The notes below the pieces were generated by a model. The model made no database searches, was not told the DNA's origin, and was given only the letters and a program-made list of their open reading frames with translations. DNA of 64,000 nt from Azospirillum sp. OGB3 (GTDB lineage: Bacteria > Pseudomonadota > Alphaproteobacteria > Azospirillales > Azospirillaceae), in contig NZ_JACHYN010000018.1 of assembly GCF_014192915.1 (NCBI RefSeq), positions 48,492 to 112,491 on the forward strand, read 5' to 3'. The translations under genes and the position numbers were made by a program. Numbering within the stretch: position 1 is the first letter of the stretch; each line of letters opens with the position of its first letter. Positions 15,376-24,116 of the stretch are shown here, piece after piece.

Positions 15376-16725
15376 ATGCCGACACACGACAACAAAGGAG
15401 GGCTGGTCAACAGCCCGTCTCCTGGCGCTCTGAAGGCGCGAGTCCGCCGCGTCGAGCGCGGACGCCGGAGCGAGGCCGAGGCCAGCGCCATGACACCCAA
15501 GCCCTCGCTGCAGGGACTCATGCAGCTTCCGCTGCTGGAGGAAATCGACACCCTGGGCGGACGAGCCCGACCCGGTGAGCTGTACGAGCGGCTGGCCGCT
15601 CGACTGGACGTGCCAGCGCCCCTGCTCGAAGAGACCAGGCAATGCGCCGATGGGCAGACCTACAACGTCTTCCGGCAGGCGGTCAGGTGGGCGCGGCAGA
15701 CTGCAGTCATGCAAGGCCTCATCCACAATGGCGAACGCGGAATCTGGGAACTGGCCGATCCGGGCTATGCAAAGCTCCAAAAAGCCCGCCGGGGCATAAC
15801 CGTCCTCGTTTACACCCTGGATGGGGGCCTTGCCCTGTGGGGCCACGCGGAGGATTGCGCGTCGGCCATTGAGCGGGGCTCCTTGAACTTGATCCTGACG
15901 TCGCCGCCATATCCTGTCGTCAACCGCGCCTACGGCAAATTGTCCGTCCCTGAGTGGCTGTCCTGGATGAGCCGGCTCACGACGCTTTGGCGCGAGCTCT
16001 TGACCGACGATGGCACACTGGCCCTCAACCTCGGCGATGTGTTCGTGGGAGGGACGCCCTGCCTCAGCCCTTACGTTGAGCGTTACACCCTGGACGCCAT
16101 CGACACGCATGGCATGTTCCTCGCTGGCCGGATGCGCTGGCATAGTCCGACACGCCTCGGGCATATTGAATGGACGGCGAAGCGCCGCGTGCGCCCGCGG
16201 AACACGCTGGAGCACATCCTGCTGCTGTCCAAGACCCCACACCCGGATTGGGACACGCGCCGGCTGCCTCCCGAGCCTTACAGCCAGCGGACGATCGACG
16301 GCTGGGAAGCCGCGCAGAAGCGGGGACGCAATCGCCGTCCATCGGGCTACGACATCAACGAACAGGCTTTCGCGCCCACCGGCGACGGCCCGCTGCCGGG
16401 CAACCTGATCGTCGCCGCCGGCGCTCCCGGCAACGACCGCTACAGCCGCCGCTGCCGCGCCGCCGGCGTCCAGCCGCACCCGGCACGGTTCAGCGAGGAA
16501 GTGCCCAAGCGGATCATTCTGCTCACTACGAAGCCCGGCGATATGGTCCACGACCCCATGTGCGGATCCAACACCACCGGCAAGGTCGCGCTGGATCTGG
16601 GACGGCGATTCATCGCGTCGGACGTGATGCTCTCCTATGTCGACCAATCTGGCATGCGGTTCGACGACCGTCCCGATTTCCGCCGTCATACCCTCCCCAC
16701 TGGGGCCGTCAGCGTTGTCACCTAA
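15376..16725 (+). CDS. DNA methyltransferase, beta class (N4-cytosine or N6-adenine), with N-terminal winged helix
   Basis: 449 residues. Residues about 45-125 resemble the Mrr_N winged-helix domain (MQLPLLEEIDTLGGRARPGE). The methyltransferase follows with motif IV TSPPY (SPPY at 176-179) before motif I DPMCGSNTTG (393-402), the circularly permuted beta-class order. SPPY favours N4-methylcytosine. An internal ATG at 15490 would drop only the first 38 residues and is an alternative start. No paired endonuclease is present, so it is an orphan or the Mrr-like part acts only in recognition. Confidence 0.85.
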   Translation: MPTHDNKGGLVNSPSPGALKARVRRVERGRRSEAEASAMTPKPSLQGLMQLPLLEEIDTLGGRARPGELYERLAARLDVPAPLLEETRQCADGQTYNVFRQAVRWARQTAVMQGLIHNGERGIWELADPGYAKLQKARRGITVLVYTLDGGLALWGHAEDCASAIERGSLNLILTSPPYPVVNRAYGKLSVPEWLSWMSRLTTLWRELLTDDGTLALNLGDVFVGGTPCLSPYVERYTLDAIDTHGMFLAGRMRWHSPTRLGHIEWTAKRRVRPRNTLEHILLLSKTPHPDWDTRRLPPEPYSQRTIDGWEAAQKRGRNRRPSGYDINEQAFAPTGDGPLPGNLIVAAGAPGNDRYSRRCRAAGVQPHPARFSEEVPKRIILLTTKPGDMVHDPMCGSNTTGKVALDLGRRFIASDVMLSYVDQSGMRFDDRPDFRRHTLPTGAVSVVT

Positions 16726-16773
16726 AGCGTATGCGCCAAGCCTCTGACCACGCTGCCGCCGTCCAGAGCGATA

Positions 16774-16808
16774 GGGGCATCCCGCACGTGACGTGCGGGT
16801 AGGTCCCC
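16774..16808 (+). terminator. GC-rich hairpin after the methyltransferase gene
   Basis: CCCGCAC (16781-16787) and GTGCGGG (16793-16799) form a perfect stem around GTGAC. Outer GGGG/CCCC can extend it. It lies 49 bases after the stop. No U-run, so it is factor-dependent or a stability hairpin. Confidence 0.5.
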
Positions 16809-16941
16809 TGAGGTGTGGCGCTCACGTCATGACCGGCCGTGCGATCTGGGCGCCGGCACTACGAAAGCGCCATGCACGAATGAACTCGTTAACCTCTGTC
16901 GCTGCATCATTGGATTAACACGAAGCAACCTGTGATTGCTC

Positions 16942-17265
16942 ATGTCACCCGAACACAACATTTCTAGAATGGTTAGCCCCACGAAGTATCAGACGGACAC
17001 GTTGGGCTTCGTCGTTGATAACCGTGGGCGCTGGCTGCGCCTCTGCAGCCATGACGGCACCGTTCGCACGTTTTGGGCGCTGAACGAATTGGATGCGCAG
17101 GCCTATGTGACGGCCCTTACGGGCGAAGAATACGGCACCAATGTGCCGGTGACTCCGGAAATCGCCGAACGCTGCGCACCTCCAGAGACGACGGCGAATT
17201 ACACGCTGGCACGCCGGTGGGAGGCCGAGCGCGACGCGGAGATGCTGAGCCTCGTCAGCCTGTAA
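16942..17265 (+). CDS. hypothetical protein, 107 aa
   Basis: Small soluble protein with an N-terminal beta-rich part (TLGFVVDNRGRWLRLCSHDG) and a C-terminal helix. In-frame starts are TTG 16936, ATG 16942 and ATG 16969, and none has a strong ribosome-binding site. Unrecognised. It is followed by about 230 non-coding bases before the promoter signals of the DndC-like gene. Confidence 0.5.
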   Translation: MSPEHNISRMVSPTKYQTDTLGFVVDNRGRWLRLCSHDGTVRTFWALNELDAQAYVTALTGEEYGTNVPVTPEIAERCAPPETTANYTLARRWEAERDAEMLSLVSL

Positions 17266-17498
17266 CATCAAACCCATCCACGCCGGCATGAACCGGCCTC
17301 ATCTGTGGCGAACATGAGGGACATGCCGGGGACGACCATCACCGCGCCTTATCCGTCGGCGATCTGTGGATCGACCGCAGCGATGCCGTCGCTCACTGTT
17401 TAGTTCGGAAGCTGGTAGATCATCACAAACATTTCTCCGTCGTCGCACTTTGACGCTCAATAAATATTGCAAAAACCGCTTAGTATACGTTGATTTTA
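17266..17498. other. non-coding gap before the DndC-like gene
   Basis: GCCGG-CATGAA-CCGGC (17282-17297) is a small hairpin after the preceding gene. The rest becomes AT-rich toward 17480 (AATAAATATTGC), consistent with promoter DNA. I see no credible gene here on either strand. Confidence 0.4.
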
Positions 17499-17511
17499 GC
17501 CCGTTACGGGC
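17499..17511. promoter_or_regulatory. GCCCGTTACGGGC palindrome, copy 1
   Basis: Inverted repeat GCCCG-TTA-CGGGC, identical to three other copies in the window, each upstream of a gene. Here it ends 70 bases before the DndC-like start and 11 bases before the TGTACGATAT box. Flanking A and T runs mean it could also act as a weak terminator. Confidence 0.6.
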
Positions 17512-17522
17512 TTTTACGATTG

Positions 17523-17540
17523 ATGCGCCCTGTACGATAT
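17523..17540 (+). promoter_or_regulatory. ATGCNCYCTGTACGATAT box, copy 1
   Basis: ATGCGCCCTGTACGATAT, 41 bases before the ATG. It is identical to the copy at 35164 and nearly so to those at 24044 and 27595. GATAT may be the -10 region and ATGCGCCC an overlapping operator. Presumed promoter of the DndC-like gene. Confidence 0.6.
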
Positions 17541-17581
17541 AGTAGGCTCCTGTCATAGAGTCCTCAATCAATGGCGCTGCC

Positions 17582-19564
17582 ATGACCGCTCTTTTCTCGA
17601 CCGACAAGCTGCTGGACGCCGGTTTCTCCCAGAAGACCGTTGACATGATCGCTGCCGCCTACCACGCAGTGCGCGACCTGATCGAACAGGATGTGCCGTT
17701 GGCCGTCGCCGCCAGCTTCGGCAAGGACAGCACGGCGATGCTTGCCATCGCGCTGCTAGCCCACCACGATGCCGTGCGCGAGCATCCGTTGCGCCACCCT
17801 CTGACCGTCCTTTCCGCGGACACCGGCATTGAGAACCCTGTTATCCACGCTCACGTAGCGAGCCAGATCTCGATGTTGCAGAGTTACGCTCGCCGGCACG
17901 CGATTCCGCTACGGGTGCGTATTGGAAAGCCGACACTGGCCTCGTCCTGGATGACGGCCGTGCTTGGCGGTCGCAAGGTGGTCACCTTCGCGAATTCTTC
18001 GCACCGGGATTGCAGTATCGAACTGAAGAAGCGCCCCAACCAACGAGAGCTGCGCAAAATGGTGCCGGAGCTGAAAGCCGAATACGAGCACATGCTCTCT
18101 TCCGCTGCACCGTCCGATTTCTTCCGCATCTCGGAGCTTGCCGCCTCGCTGGACCGGGAAAGCGTCATCACTCTCGTCGGGGTCCGCTTCGACGAGTCGA
18201 CCAGCCGCAGGCACCGTATGCAGGCCCGGGGCGACGTTGCCCGCGTCGTCACCATCGGCGACGACGGCCAGCGGACACTGCCACTGATCGGAGATTTCTC
18301 CTCCGACGAGGTCTGGGAGTGCCTTGCCATGGCTGGGGAAGGGCGGGCATTGGAGGCCTACGCCCCGAATTTCGACGACACCCGCGATCTGTACCGCTCG
18401 GCCACAGGCGAATGCCCGGTCGTGGCGTCCGAGAAAGCCGCGTCCGCCGCTTGCGGCAGTCGATTTGGTTGTGCGCTTTGCACGGTGTCGGGGGGAACCG
18501 ACAAGAGCATGGCCATCATGCTACAGGACCCGCAGTACGCCTGGATGAAGCCACTCAACGAGCTGCGCAATTTCCTTGTCGCCACGCAGTACGACCTGGA
18601 CCGTCGTCGGTGGACGGCCCGCACCACGGATTCGGTGACGGGACACGTCCGCATCCAGGCAGACGTTTACTCCCCCGCCATGGTCCAGGAATTGCTGGGC
18701 ATCTGCCTGACCATCGACATCCGCGAGAAGGAGCGCGCCGCCGCATTGGATGAGGATCTGTGGGCTCATTATGCCGGCGAGGCCGTGTCGTGGTCCGACC
18801 CCTACATGCGCGAGACGGCCGCGGCGGGCAACCCCGACATCGCCTGGGCCACTCGCATGGCAAAGCCGCAGTTCCAGCTCGTCAGCTCGGAACAGGTTCT
18901 GGCCATCGACTTTATGTGGGCACGTTACGGCGCGACCGTCCCGTTCGAGGCGCTGCACATCTGGCGCGAAGTGACCAAGCGGGGGGCGCGCTACGAAGTG
19001 CCGAGCGTTGAGGCTCCGCAGGATCGCCGCAATCTTCGCATGCCCGAAGGCCGCTGGATCGCGTTGCCGCCCAACGCGCGCATGCTCCATCCTCTCTATG
19101 ACCCACTCACCACGCTCTACTACGAGCGCCCTGGCCGGGACATGCCCGTGGTGACTGGGCAGACCTGCGTGGAGCATCAGGAAGAGGAGACATTCTCCGT
19201 GGATCAGGAAGCGGCCTGGATGATCTTCGAGTTTGAGGTCGATCGCCTGCTCGACCTCTACCATGAGCGAGGCTTTGCGCCGTCCGTCGCCGTGGAATTC
19301 TATCTGCGCTTCGGCGCCATCGCTCTTGCCGCTGGCCGCCTCGCCGAACTGGCGAAGACGGTGGATCACGCACAGCGACTGCAAGATGCCGGCTTGGGGC
19401 CGGGCACCCCGATTTCGGCGCTGCTAGCCCGGTCGATCTCCGACATCGAACACAACGCACTCAAAGCAACGATGACGATGCCGATAAACGTGGTGCCAGC
19501 GCCTCGGCGTCGGTCACAGACCGTCACCACGCAAGGCGACCTCTTTGCCGCTCAAGCTGCCTGA
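17582..19564 (+). CDS. DndC-like PP-loop (PAPS-reductase family) protein with C-terminal clamp-like motif
   Basis: 660 residues. The PP-loop is SFGKDST (45-51), a variant of SGGKDS that binds ATP in adenylating sulfur enzymes. The Cys-rich signature CGSRFGCALCTV followed by DKSM (C291, C297, C300) closely follows DndC, the iron-sulfur enzyme of DNA phosphorothioation. The ~300-residue C-terminal part is not recognised and ends in TTQGDLFAAQAA, a clamp-binding-like QGDLF at 651-655. DndA, DndD and DndE are absent nearby, so classical phosphorothioation is not implied. It has both conserved upstream signals. Confidence 0.75.
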   Translation: MTALFSTDKLLDAGFSQKTVDMIAAAYHAVRDLIEQDVPLAVAASFGKDSTAMLAIALLAHHDAVREHPLRHPLTVLSADTGIENPVIHAHVASQISMLQSYARRHAIPLRVRIGKPTLASSWMTAVLGGRKVVTFANSSHRDCSIELKKRPNQRELRKMVPELKAEYEHMLSSAAPSDFFRISELAASLDRESVITLVGVRFDESTSRRHRMQARGDVARVVTIGDDGQRTLPLIGDFSSDEVWECLAMAGEGRALEAYAPNFDDTRDLYRSATGECPVVASEKAASAACGSRFGCALCTVSGGTDKSMAIMLQDPQYAWMKPLNELRNFLVATQYDLDRRRWTARTTDSVTGHVRIQADVYSPAMVQELLGICLTIDIREKERAAALDEDLWAHYAGEAVSWSDPYMRETAAAGNPDIAWATRMAKPQFQLVSSEQVLAIDFMWARYGATVPFEALHIWREVTKRGARYEVPSVEAPQDRRNLRMPEGRWIALPPNARMLHPLYDPLTTLYYERPGRDMPVVTGQTCVEHQEEETFSVDQEAAWMIFEFEVDRLLDLYHERGFAPSVAVEFYLRFGAIALAAGRLAELAKTVDHAQRLQDAGLGPGTPISALLARSISDIEHNALKATMTMPINVVPAPRRRSQTVTTQGDLFAAQAA

Positions 19565-19682
19565 ATAACAGAGAATGTCACCCCGCCAGCACGAAAGACG
19601 ATTGAATTCGTCGTCTTTTGGTGTCGCAAAAGCTGCTAAAAAATGGCTAACCATAAGCCACCGCATTTTGGAGTACCTGACC

Positions 19683-20327
19683 GTGACCAGACTGCCCACC
19701 GTCGCCCTGCGCTCTCTGGCTATCGCCGCCGTGACCATATCCCTGGCAGCCTGCAACACGACCTCCCGGCCGAGCGCCCCGGACCTTGCACAGCAGGCAC
19801 GCGATGCCCAGCGACGCCTCCTCTCCAGTACCGGCCTTGAAGATATCTTCGAGCAGCCTGTGGTCAGAGGGGCGCCGACGGTGGTCACAAGTCGCGACGC
19901 CCAGTTCGGCACATTGGGCATCAGCTACGATCCGCGCTATGTCACTCCGGAGGAGATCACCAAGGCTGGCACGGTCTACTGCGAGAAGCGCAAGCAGGGA
20001 GGGCAAGCCATCCTTCTGGAGAACAGCGCCCTCCAGGTGAACGAAAGCAACCGGGCGTCTCGAGACACTATCCAACGGGTGGGTTCCGCCAAGTTCTTCT
20101 GCACGAACGGCTCTGCGGCCGACGAAGCCCTGCTCGCCGAATATCAAGGCTCCCGTGCGACGATACTTCAGAAGGAGGAGCAGCGCTCCGCAATGCAACG
20201 TTCTGCGCAGCTCCGTGCCAAAATCGAAGAGTCGCAGGCCAACCGTGCCGCCTGGGATGCCATCAAGCGCCGTGATGAACAGCGGGTGAACGGGCCAGCC
20301 AGCTACCGCTACGCTCCCACATACTGA
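19683..20327 (+). CDS. outer-membrane-type lipoprotein, 214 aa
   Basis: The GTG at 19683 (GGAG about nine bases upstream) starts a clean lipoprotein signal. A hydrophobic segment ends in ITISLAAC-like lipobox residues (Ser-Leu-Ala-Ala-Cys), Cys at about residue 24. The longer frame from 19575 adds an implausible N-terminus. The mature part is charged, with two Cys and a long Gln/Arg/Glu-rich helix near the C-terminus (EEQRSAMQRSAQLRAKIEES). Function unknown; possibly a cell-envelope or transfer-related lipoprotein. Confidence 0.65.
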   Translation: MTRLPTVALRSLAIAAVTISLAACNTTSRPSAPDLAQQARDAQRRLLSSTGLEDIFEQPVVRGAPTVVTSRDAQFGTLGISYDPRYVTPEEITKAGTVYCEKRKQGGQAILLENSALQVNESNRASRDTIQRVGSAKFFCTNGSAADEALLAEYQGSRATILQKEEQRSAMQRSAQLRAKIEESQANRAAWDAIKRRDEQRVNGPASYRYAPTY

Positions 20328-20375
20328 CGGACGGCCAGTCCCAACACCAGAACCGCCCCTGGAGAAGCAACCGCT

Positions 20376-20633
20376 ATGAGCACTCCCGTCACAACCGACC
20401 GCATCTCCCTCGATGTTCCCGATTTCGTCGGCAACACCAAGGGGTGGGATGGTGGGGTGTCGTTTGGGAACCTGGAGATCCTCCAGTTCGCCCATGTTCT
20501 GAAGCAGATCGATCCGACCGGCGCCCTCCGCCAGCAGATCGTCGAGGCGCTGAACAACGCTCCTGGCCTGCGCGTCGCCATGATGCACGGGGCGTTCAGC
20601 CGCGCGCCGGCGGTTGCTACGGCGGCTGAGTGA
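20376..20633 (+). CDS. hypothetical protein, 85 aa
   Basis: Small soluble protein, GGAG upstream of the ATG. It is 48 bases after the lipoprotein gene and followed by a strong hairpin, so the two are probably one transcript. The sequence (LEILQFAHVLKQIDPTGALR, then a short helix) suggests a small alpha/beta fold. No family recognised. Confidence 0.5.
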   Translation: MSTPVTTDRISLDVPDFVGNTKGWDGGVSFGNLEILQFAHVLKQIDPTGALRQQIVEALNNAPGLRVAMMHGAFSRAPAVATAAE

Positions 20634-20661
20634 GCACCGTAGAGCGGCAAGCAGTGATCAC

Positions 20662-20686
20662 CCCGGCGTCGCGGCATGACGCCGGG
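20662..20686 (+). terminator. terminator-type hairpin
   Basis: CCCGGCGTC pairs perfectly with GACGCCGGG around GCGGCAT, 29 bases after the preceding stop. There is no U-run. Confidence 0.5.
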
Positions 20687-20793
20687 CATCCGTGCTTCGA
20701 CCAGTGAAGCGGCGTGCGACAGCGCTGATTGGCGGTGACCTTCAAGCGCCTACGGAAACGGAGCGGCAACCGGCGAATACGAGTTGATTATTA

Positions 20794-20806
20794 GCCCGTT
20801 ACGGGC
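20794..20806. promoter_or_regulatory. GCCCGTTACGGGC palindrome, copy 2
   Basis: Identical 13-base inverted repeat ending 36 bases before the ATG at 20843. It is flanked by TTGATTATTA on the left and CTAAAATATAT on the right, an AT-rich promoter-like setting. Confidence 0.6.
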
Positions 20807-20842
20807 CTAAAATATATGCGTGCCCGCAGCCCAGAGGCCATT

Positions 20843-21316
20843 ATGAGCATGACGCCCCAGCCTCAAGTCATTGACGCCGCACTTCGCGCTTCTTTTGATG
20901 GCCGCGTGCGGTTTCCCGTCAGCGGCACCGAGATCACCGACAAGGCTTTATTGTCCCTGGTCCGCTCCTCCGGTACGCCGGGCTACTCGACGCGCGTGGA
21001 CGTTGACGGGACAGCAATTCACGCATCGGTCGTCCATTTCGGACCGCGGCTGTGGCTCAACGCGAACTGGAACACCGATGCTCCGACGCTGGAAGGCACC
21101 GCTTTCCTGACCGCCGTCCGCCGCGTCTACGGCCTGACGCGCCTAGCCAACGATCCTGGCCTTGAACCCACTGCGGCGCCGGTGAAGTCGCGCGTCGACG
21201 CCGTTCCCCTCCCACCCGCGGGGAAGGAACAGGAGACCACTGAGCAACCGTCTGAGCCGCCAGTGCGGGGTCCGATCGGAGGCGGTGGCGGACATCAAGG
21301 CTCCCTATTCCTGTGA
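20843..21316 (+). CDS. hypothetical protein ending in GSLFL, 157 aa
   Basis: The ATG at 20843 is preferred, with AGAGG upstream. The N-terminal 105 residues look like a compact alpha/beta domain (VIDAALRASFDGRVRFPVSG; WLNANWNTDAPTLEGTAFL). A Pro/Glu/Gly-rich linker then leads to the final HQGSLFL, another QxxLF-type clamp-like peptide at the very C-terminus. The upstream palindrome places it in the putative regulon. No recognised family. Confidence 0.6.
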   Translation: MSMTPQPQVIDAALRASFDGRVRFPVSGTEITDKALLSLVRSSGTPGYSTRVDVDGTAIHASVVHFGPRLWLNANWNTDAPTLEGTAFLTAVRRVYGLTRLANDPGLEPTAAPVKSRVDAVPLPPAGKEQETTEQPSEPPVRGPIGGGGGHQGSLFL

Positions 21317-21495
21317 GGGCAGGGCGGCGGGCACACTGCCCATCCTAATTGCCAAGGACGTGGCGCAGCGCCTTACCTCCTGTATCGCGGCGGAACCGTT
21401 CGCAAACCGGGTTCTGCAAACTTGGAACACTCTGACCGACCTTCAATCGACGTCGCCCGCTGGCTGCGCTGGGCACAAAACAAGGACCCCGCCAT

Positions 21496-21756
21496 ATGAA
21501 CACGCGCCTGCCACTCGCTCGCATGAGCGACGTGACCACCCCTCCTCCACACCTGTACAAGCACAATAACGAAGTCTCCGAGATCGTGCGCTCGCTTGTG
21601 GAGCTGTGGCCCGGTGGCAACCCTGAAGGCGACCTCAGCGCCGGCCGCACCCATCCCAGCTATAGCCTTGCCCTCCGCGACATTGCCGAAAGGCTTGGCG
21701 TGCTTGACGAGCTGCGCGCTGCCTTGCCCGCCCACCAGGGCGTGACGCTGGCTTAG
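21496..21756 (+). CDS. hypothetical protein, 86 aa
   Basis: AAGGA precedes the ATG by about 12 bases. Helical small protein; the region NNEVSEIVRSLVELWPGGNP and a C-terminal helix (IAERLGVLDELRAAL) suggest a protein-interaction domain. It lies 28 bases before the NPPF methyltransferase and is probably co-transcribed with it. Unrecognised. Confidence 0.5.
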   Translation: MNTRLPLARMSDVTTPPPHLYKHNNEVSEIVRSLVELWPGGNPEGDLSAGRTHPSYSLALRDIAERLGVLDELRAALPAHQGVTLA

Positions 21757-21784
21757 CCCCATCCAGGGAAGGTCCACATCGTCC

Positions 21785-22750
21785 ATGCCGTTCAGCCTTC
21801 CGTATAACACCGCTGTCCGTGAGCAGCGTCGCTCGTCCCCGAGCGCACTTGACTTCCTCCCCACCCAGCCCTGGGCGGTTCGAGCGCTGGTCGATCAAAT
21901 CCTCGGCGCCGACGCCCTCGCCGGTTCTGTAGTCTGCGAACCGGCAGCCGGTGCGGGCGACATCGCTCGGACGCTGTTGGAGTTCACACCGCATGTACGG
22001 GTCGCGGATGTGGCGGATTACGGGATCAGAAACATCTATGAGCAACCGATCAGCATTCGCGATTTCCTGAGCTGGACGCCCGATGAAACCGAGGTCCCGG
22101 ATTGGGTCTGCACGAACCCACCGTTCACCCTCGGAGAGGCATTCATTCACCACGCGCTCCGCTTCGCCCGCCGCGGCGTGGCTGTGATCGTCCGCACCGC
22201 CTTTCTCGAAGGGCAGGGCCGCTACGAGCGGCTGTTCAGCCAGTGTCCGCCCGACATTATCGCCGTTCACGCCGAGCGCGTCCCTATGTTCTCAGGGCGG
22301 CTGGAAGCCAAAAAAAGCAGCGCGACCTCATATTCGTGGCTGATCTGGTTCCGGAACGGATCTGGCGAGGCCCGTACGCGCTGGATCGCACCGTGCCGCG
22401 AACTCCATGAACGTGCGTCGGATTACCATGGTTGGCGCTGGTGCGCTCACGGTGGCCAGCCGCTGCCGCATCTGTCAATCGTTGGCTCCACGGATGTCGA
22501 ACATGATGTCTCCCAGGCGCTGGCAATCCTGCGCGATCCCGTCCGCGCCGTCATCCATCCCGGACGCCTGCGTGTGGTGTCCAGCCTGGTCGAGACCACG
22601 CCCGACTGCCGCGAAAGGGTCCTGGCCCGCATAAGCGTTTGGCACGCTGATACCGATCCGAAGGACGCGCAGGCGAAGCTGGAGCAGGTCCTCGTCGACC
22701 ATGGGCTCCGGATCGATCCTGTTGGTCTGAACACAATGCTCGCGGCGTGA
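21785..22750 (+). CDS. SAM-dependent DNA methyltransferase with NPPF motif
   Basis: 321 residues. Motif I CEPAAGAGD (51-59) binds S-adenosylmethionine. Motif IV NPPF (111-114) is the amino-methyltransferase catalytic motif, so an N6-adenine (or N4-cytosine) product is likely. The first 50 residues include TQPWAVRALVDQIL, a common start of phage adenine methyltransferases. After about residue 200 the sequence (YHGWRWCAHGGQPLPHLSIV) is unrecognised and may determine target recognition. No restriction partner adjacent. Confidence 0.75.
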   Translation: MPFSLPYNTAVREQRRSSPSALDFLPTQPWAVRALVDQILGADALAGSVVCEPAAGAGDIARTLLEFTPHVRVADVADYGIRNIYEQPISIRDFLSWTPDETEVPDWVCTNPPFTLGEAFIHHALRFARRGVAVIVRTAFLEGQGRYERLFSQCPPDIIAVHAERVPMFSGRLEAKKSSATSYSWLIWFRNGSGEARTRWIAPCRELHERASDYHGWRWCAHGGQPLPHLSIVGSTDVEHDVSQALAILRDPVRAVIHPGRLRVVSSLVETTPDCRERVLARISVWHADTDPKDAQAKLEQVLVDHGLRIDPVGLNTMLAA

Positions 22751-22798
22751 CATGAGCGAATTCGACGTCGCCCTGAGGCGCTGCTGCGGCGCCCCACG

Positions 22799-23335
22799 AT
22801 GAACAAGCTGACGCCGCCCCAGATCGTTCAACTCATGCGGATCGACGCCGGCGGCATGCATGGGATGCCCGCCGCTGGCTTCACAGCGTCGGCACCGGAA
22901 AAGCGTCTATTGGCGCGCGGGCTTATCCGAACCTGGACAACCAGCGTTCCTGCCGGCATCGGCTCCCTGACCATCAAATTGAGTTTGGCGGCCGTGACCA
23001 ACGACGGCCACCAGCTGTTCACGGATCTAGGCCTACCGCCGTCCGCCAGCATGGCGAAGTTCATCGGCCGCCGACAGGGATGGTGCAGCACCGAGTACGA
23101 GCTGCTGCGGGTCGCCCACCTGAGAGGCTATGTCGAGGTCGTCGAACGGGGTGGTGTTGGCGGCTGCACAAGCCGATGGCGCCGCACGGAGACTGGTAAG
23201 GCCGCCCTGATCCTGTTCCACGAACATGAGCGGCTGGTGGCCGAGACAAAGGGCAAGCTGGAAGCCGCGAGCCGGCCTCGGAGAAGAACGCAAGACGTGG
23301 CTAATCCACGAACCGGCGCTGGCCAACGACGGTGA
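22799..23335 (+). CDS. hypothetical winged-helix-like protein, 178 aa
   Basis: Two related segments, each a helical stretch followed by a beta hairpin (KRLLARGLIRTWTTSV with an ITIKLS-like strand, and ELLRVAHLRGYVEVVERGG with TSRWRRTETG), look like MarR- or phage-type winged helices in tandem. The C-terminus is strongly basic. The TGATG at its end can start a 24-residue reading frame. Family not recognised; a DNA-binding role is inferred. Confidence 0.5.
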   Translation: MNKLTPPQIVQLMRIDAGGMHGMPAAGFTASAPEKRLLARGLIRTWTTSVPAGIGSLTIKLSLAAVTNDGHQLFTDLGLPPSASMAKFIGRRQGWCSTEYELLRVAHLRGYVEVVERGGVGGCTSRWRRTETGKAALILFHEHERLVAETKGKLEAASRPRRRTQDVANPRTGAGQRR

Positions 23336-23409
23336 TGGTCCAGGACGTAGCGTTGTTCGAAGTGGCCGGGACCGCCAGCACCTACTGGGGGACGGCAGCG
23401 GCAGGCTAA
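23335..23409 (+). CDS. possible 24-residue peptide
   Basis: The ATG overlaps the preceding stop as TGATG, the usual re-initiation arrangement. The peptide (MVQDVALFEVAG, then TASTYWGTAAAG) contains QDVALF, loosely like the clamp motif. Too short to be sure. Confidence 0.2.
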   Translation: MVQDVALFEVAGTASTYWGTAAAG

Positions 23410-23432
23410 ACCTCTGCCGCCCCACCCCGACC

Positions 23433-23918
23433 TTACGCGGCCGATTTGCCACGACCACGGCCGCGCCCCGCTGGCTTTGCCGGCGCTACCGTCGCGGGGG
23501 TCCGGGCCAGATTCCCGAGCCCCATGCCCTTTGCAATTTCAGACCGAGCCGCCGCGTAGGCGGGCGCCACCATCGGGTACTCCGCCGGCAGATCCCATTT
23601 CGCCCGGTATTCAGCGGGTGTGAGGTTGTGCTCAACGCGCAGGTGGCGCTTGAGGAGCTTGTTTTTCTGCCCGCACTCCAGACAGCCGATCGTGTCGTGC
23701 GACACCGAGCGCCTGATTGGGACGGCCGGTTGCTGAGGCCCAGCCGGCGTCGGTGGAAGGGCATTTTCGGTGGTGAGTGCTCCGTAGATCGCGCGCACCA
23801 CCTCAGCGACGCCAGCCACCGCTACGGTATGGTTGCTCAGATACGCGGAGGCAATCTCGGCAGTGATCTGCACGAGGACCGATCGATCCGCGTGGCCTTC
23901 ATGGTTCTGCTCGGACAT
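23433..23918 (-). CDS. MucR/Ros family transcriptional regulator
   Basis: 161 residues. The zinc-finger region CLECGQKNKLLKRHLRVEH holds the C2H2 ligands, followed by NLTPAEYRAKWDLP, the hallmark of MucR/Ros proteins of Alphaproteobacteria. These bind AT-rich DNA and often silence acquired or envelope genes. The N-terminus contains the helical oligomerisation part, and the C-terminal tail is Gly/Arg-rich. It is divergent from the second PP-loop gene, across a markedly AT-rich 198-base spacer that is a natural MucR target. Confidence 0.9.
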   Translation of the reverse strand: MSEQNHEGHADRSVLVQITAEIASAYLSNHTVAVAGVAEVVRAIYGALTTENALPPTPAGPQQPAVPIRRSVSHDTIGCLECGQKNKLLKRHLRVEHNLTPAEYRAKWDLPAEYPMVAPAYAAARSEIAKGMGLGNLARTPATVAPAKPAGRGRGRGKSAA

Positions 23919-24043
23919 TCAAAGTGCCTCCACTGTCGATGCAAGACGGTGATGGATGTCACCAAAAAACACTAAGAACAATATCCACTAGAGCACCAAA
24001 CAAACCAATAAAAAATCAAATCATCGCACTTTTTTATTGAAAC

Positions 24044-24061
24044 ATGCTCTCTGTACGATAT
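24044..24061 (+). promoter_or_regulatory. ATGCNCYCTGTACGATAT box, copy 2
   Basis: ATGCTCTCTGTACGATAT, 55 bases before the ATG of the second PP-loop gene. TTATTG lies 17 bases before GATATA, giving a plausible -35/-10 pair. The upstream 60 bases are AT-rich and lie next to mucR. Confidence 0.6.
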
Positions 24062-24116
24062 ATTAAAGCTCATCAGCGCGGCTTTCGCCACCTCCCCACA
24101 CTCCCGGAGCCCTCCC

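Noticed and set aside
17314..17460. Open frame with coding-like content in the gap before the DndC-like gene
   Set aside because: No start codon and no ribosome-binding site. The minus-strand alternative overlaps the promoter signals.
21317..21495. Possible small gene between 21316 and 21496 ending SIDVARWLRWAQNKDPAI
   Set aside because: The frame reads plausibly and its stop overlaps the next ATG, but there is no usable start codon after the preceding stop.
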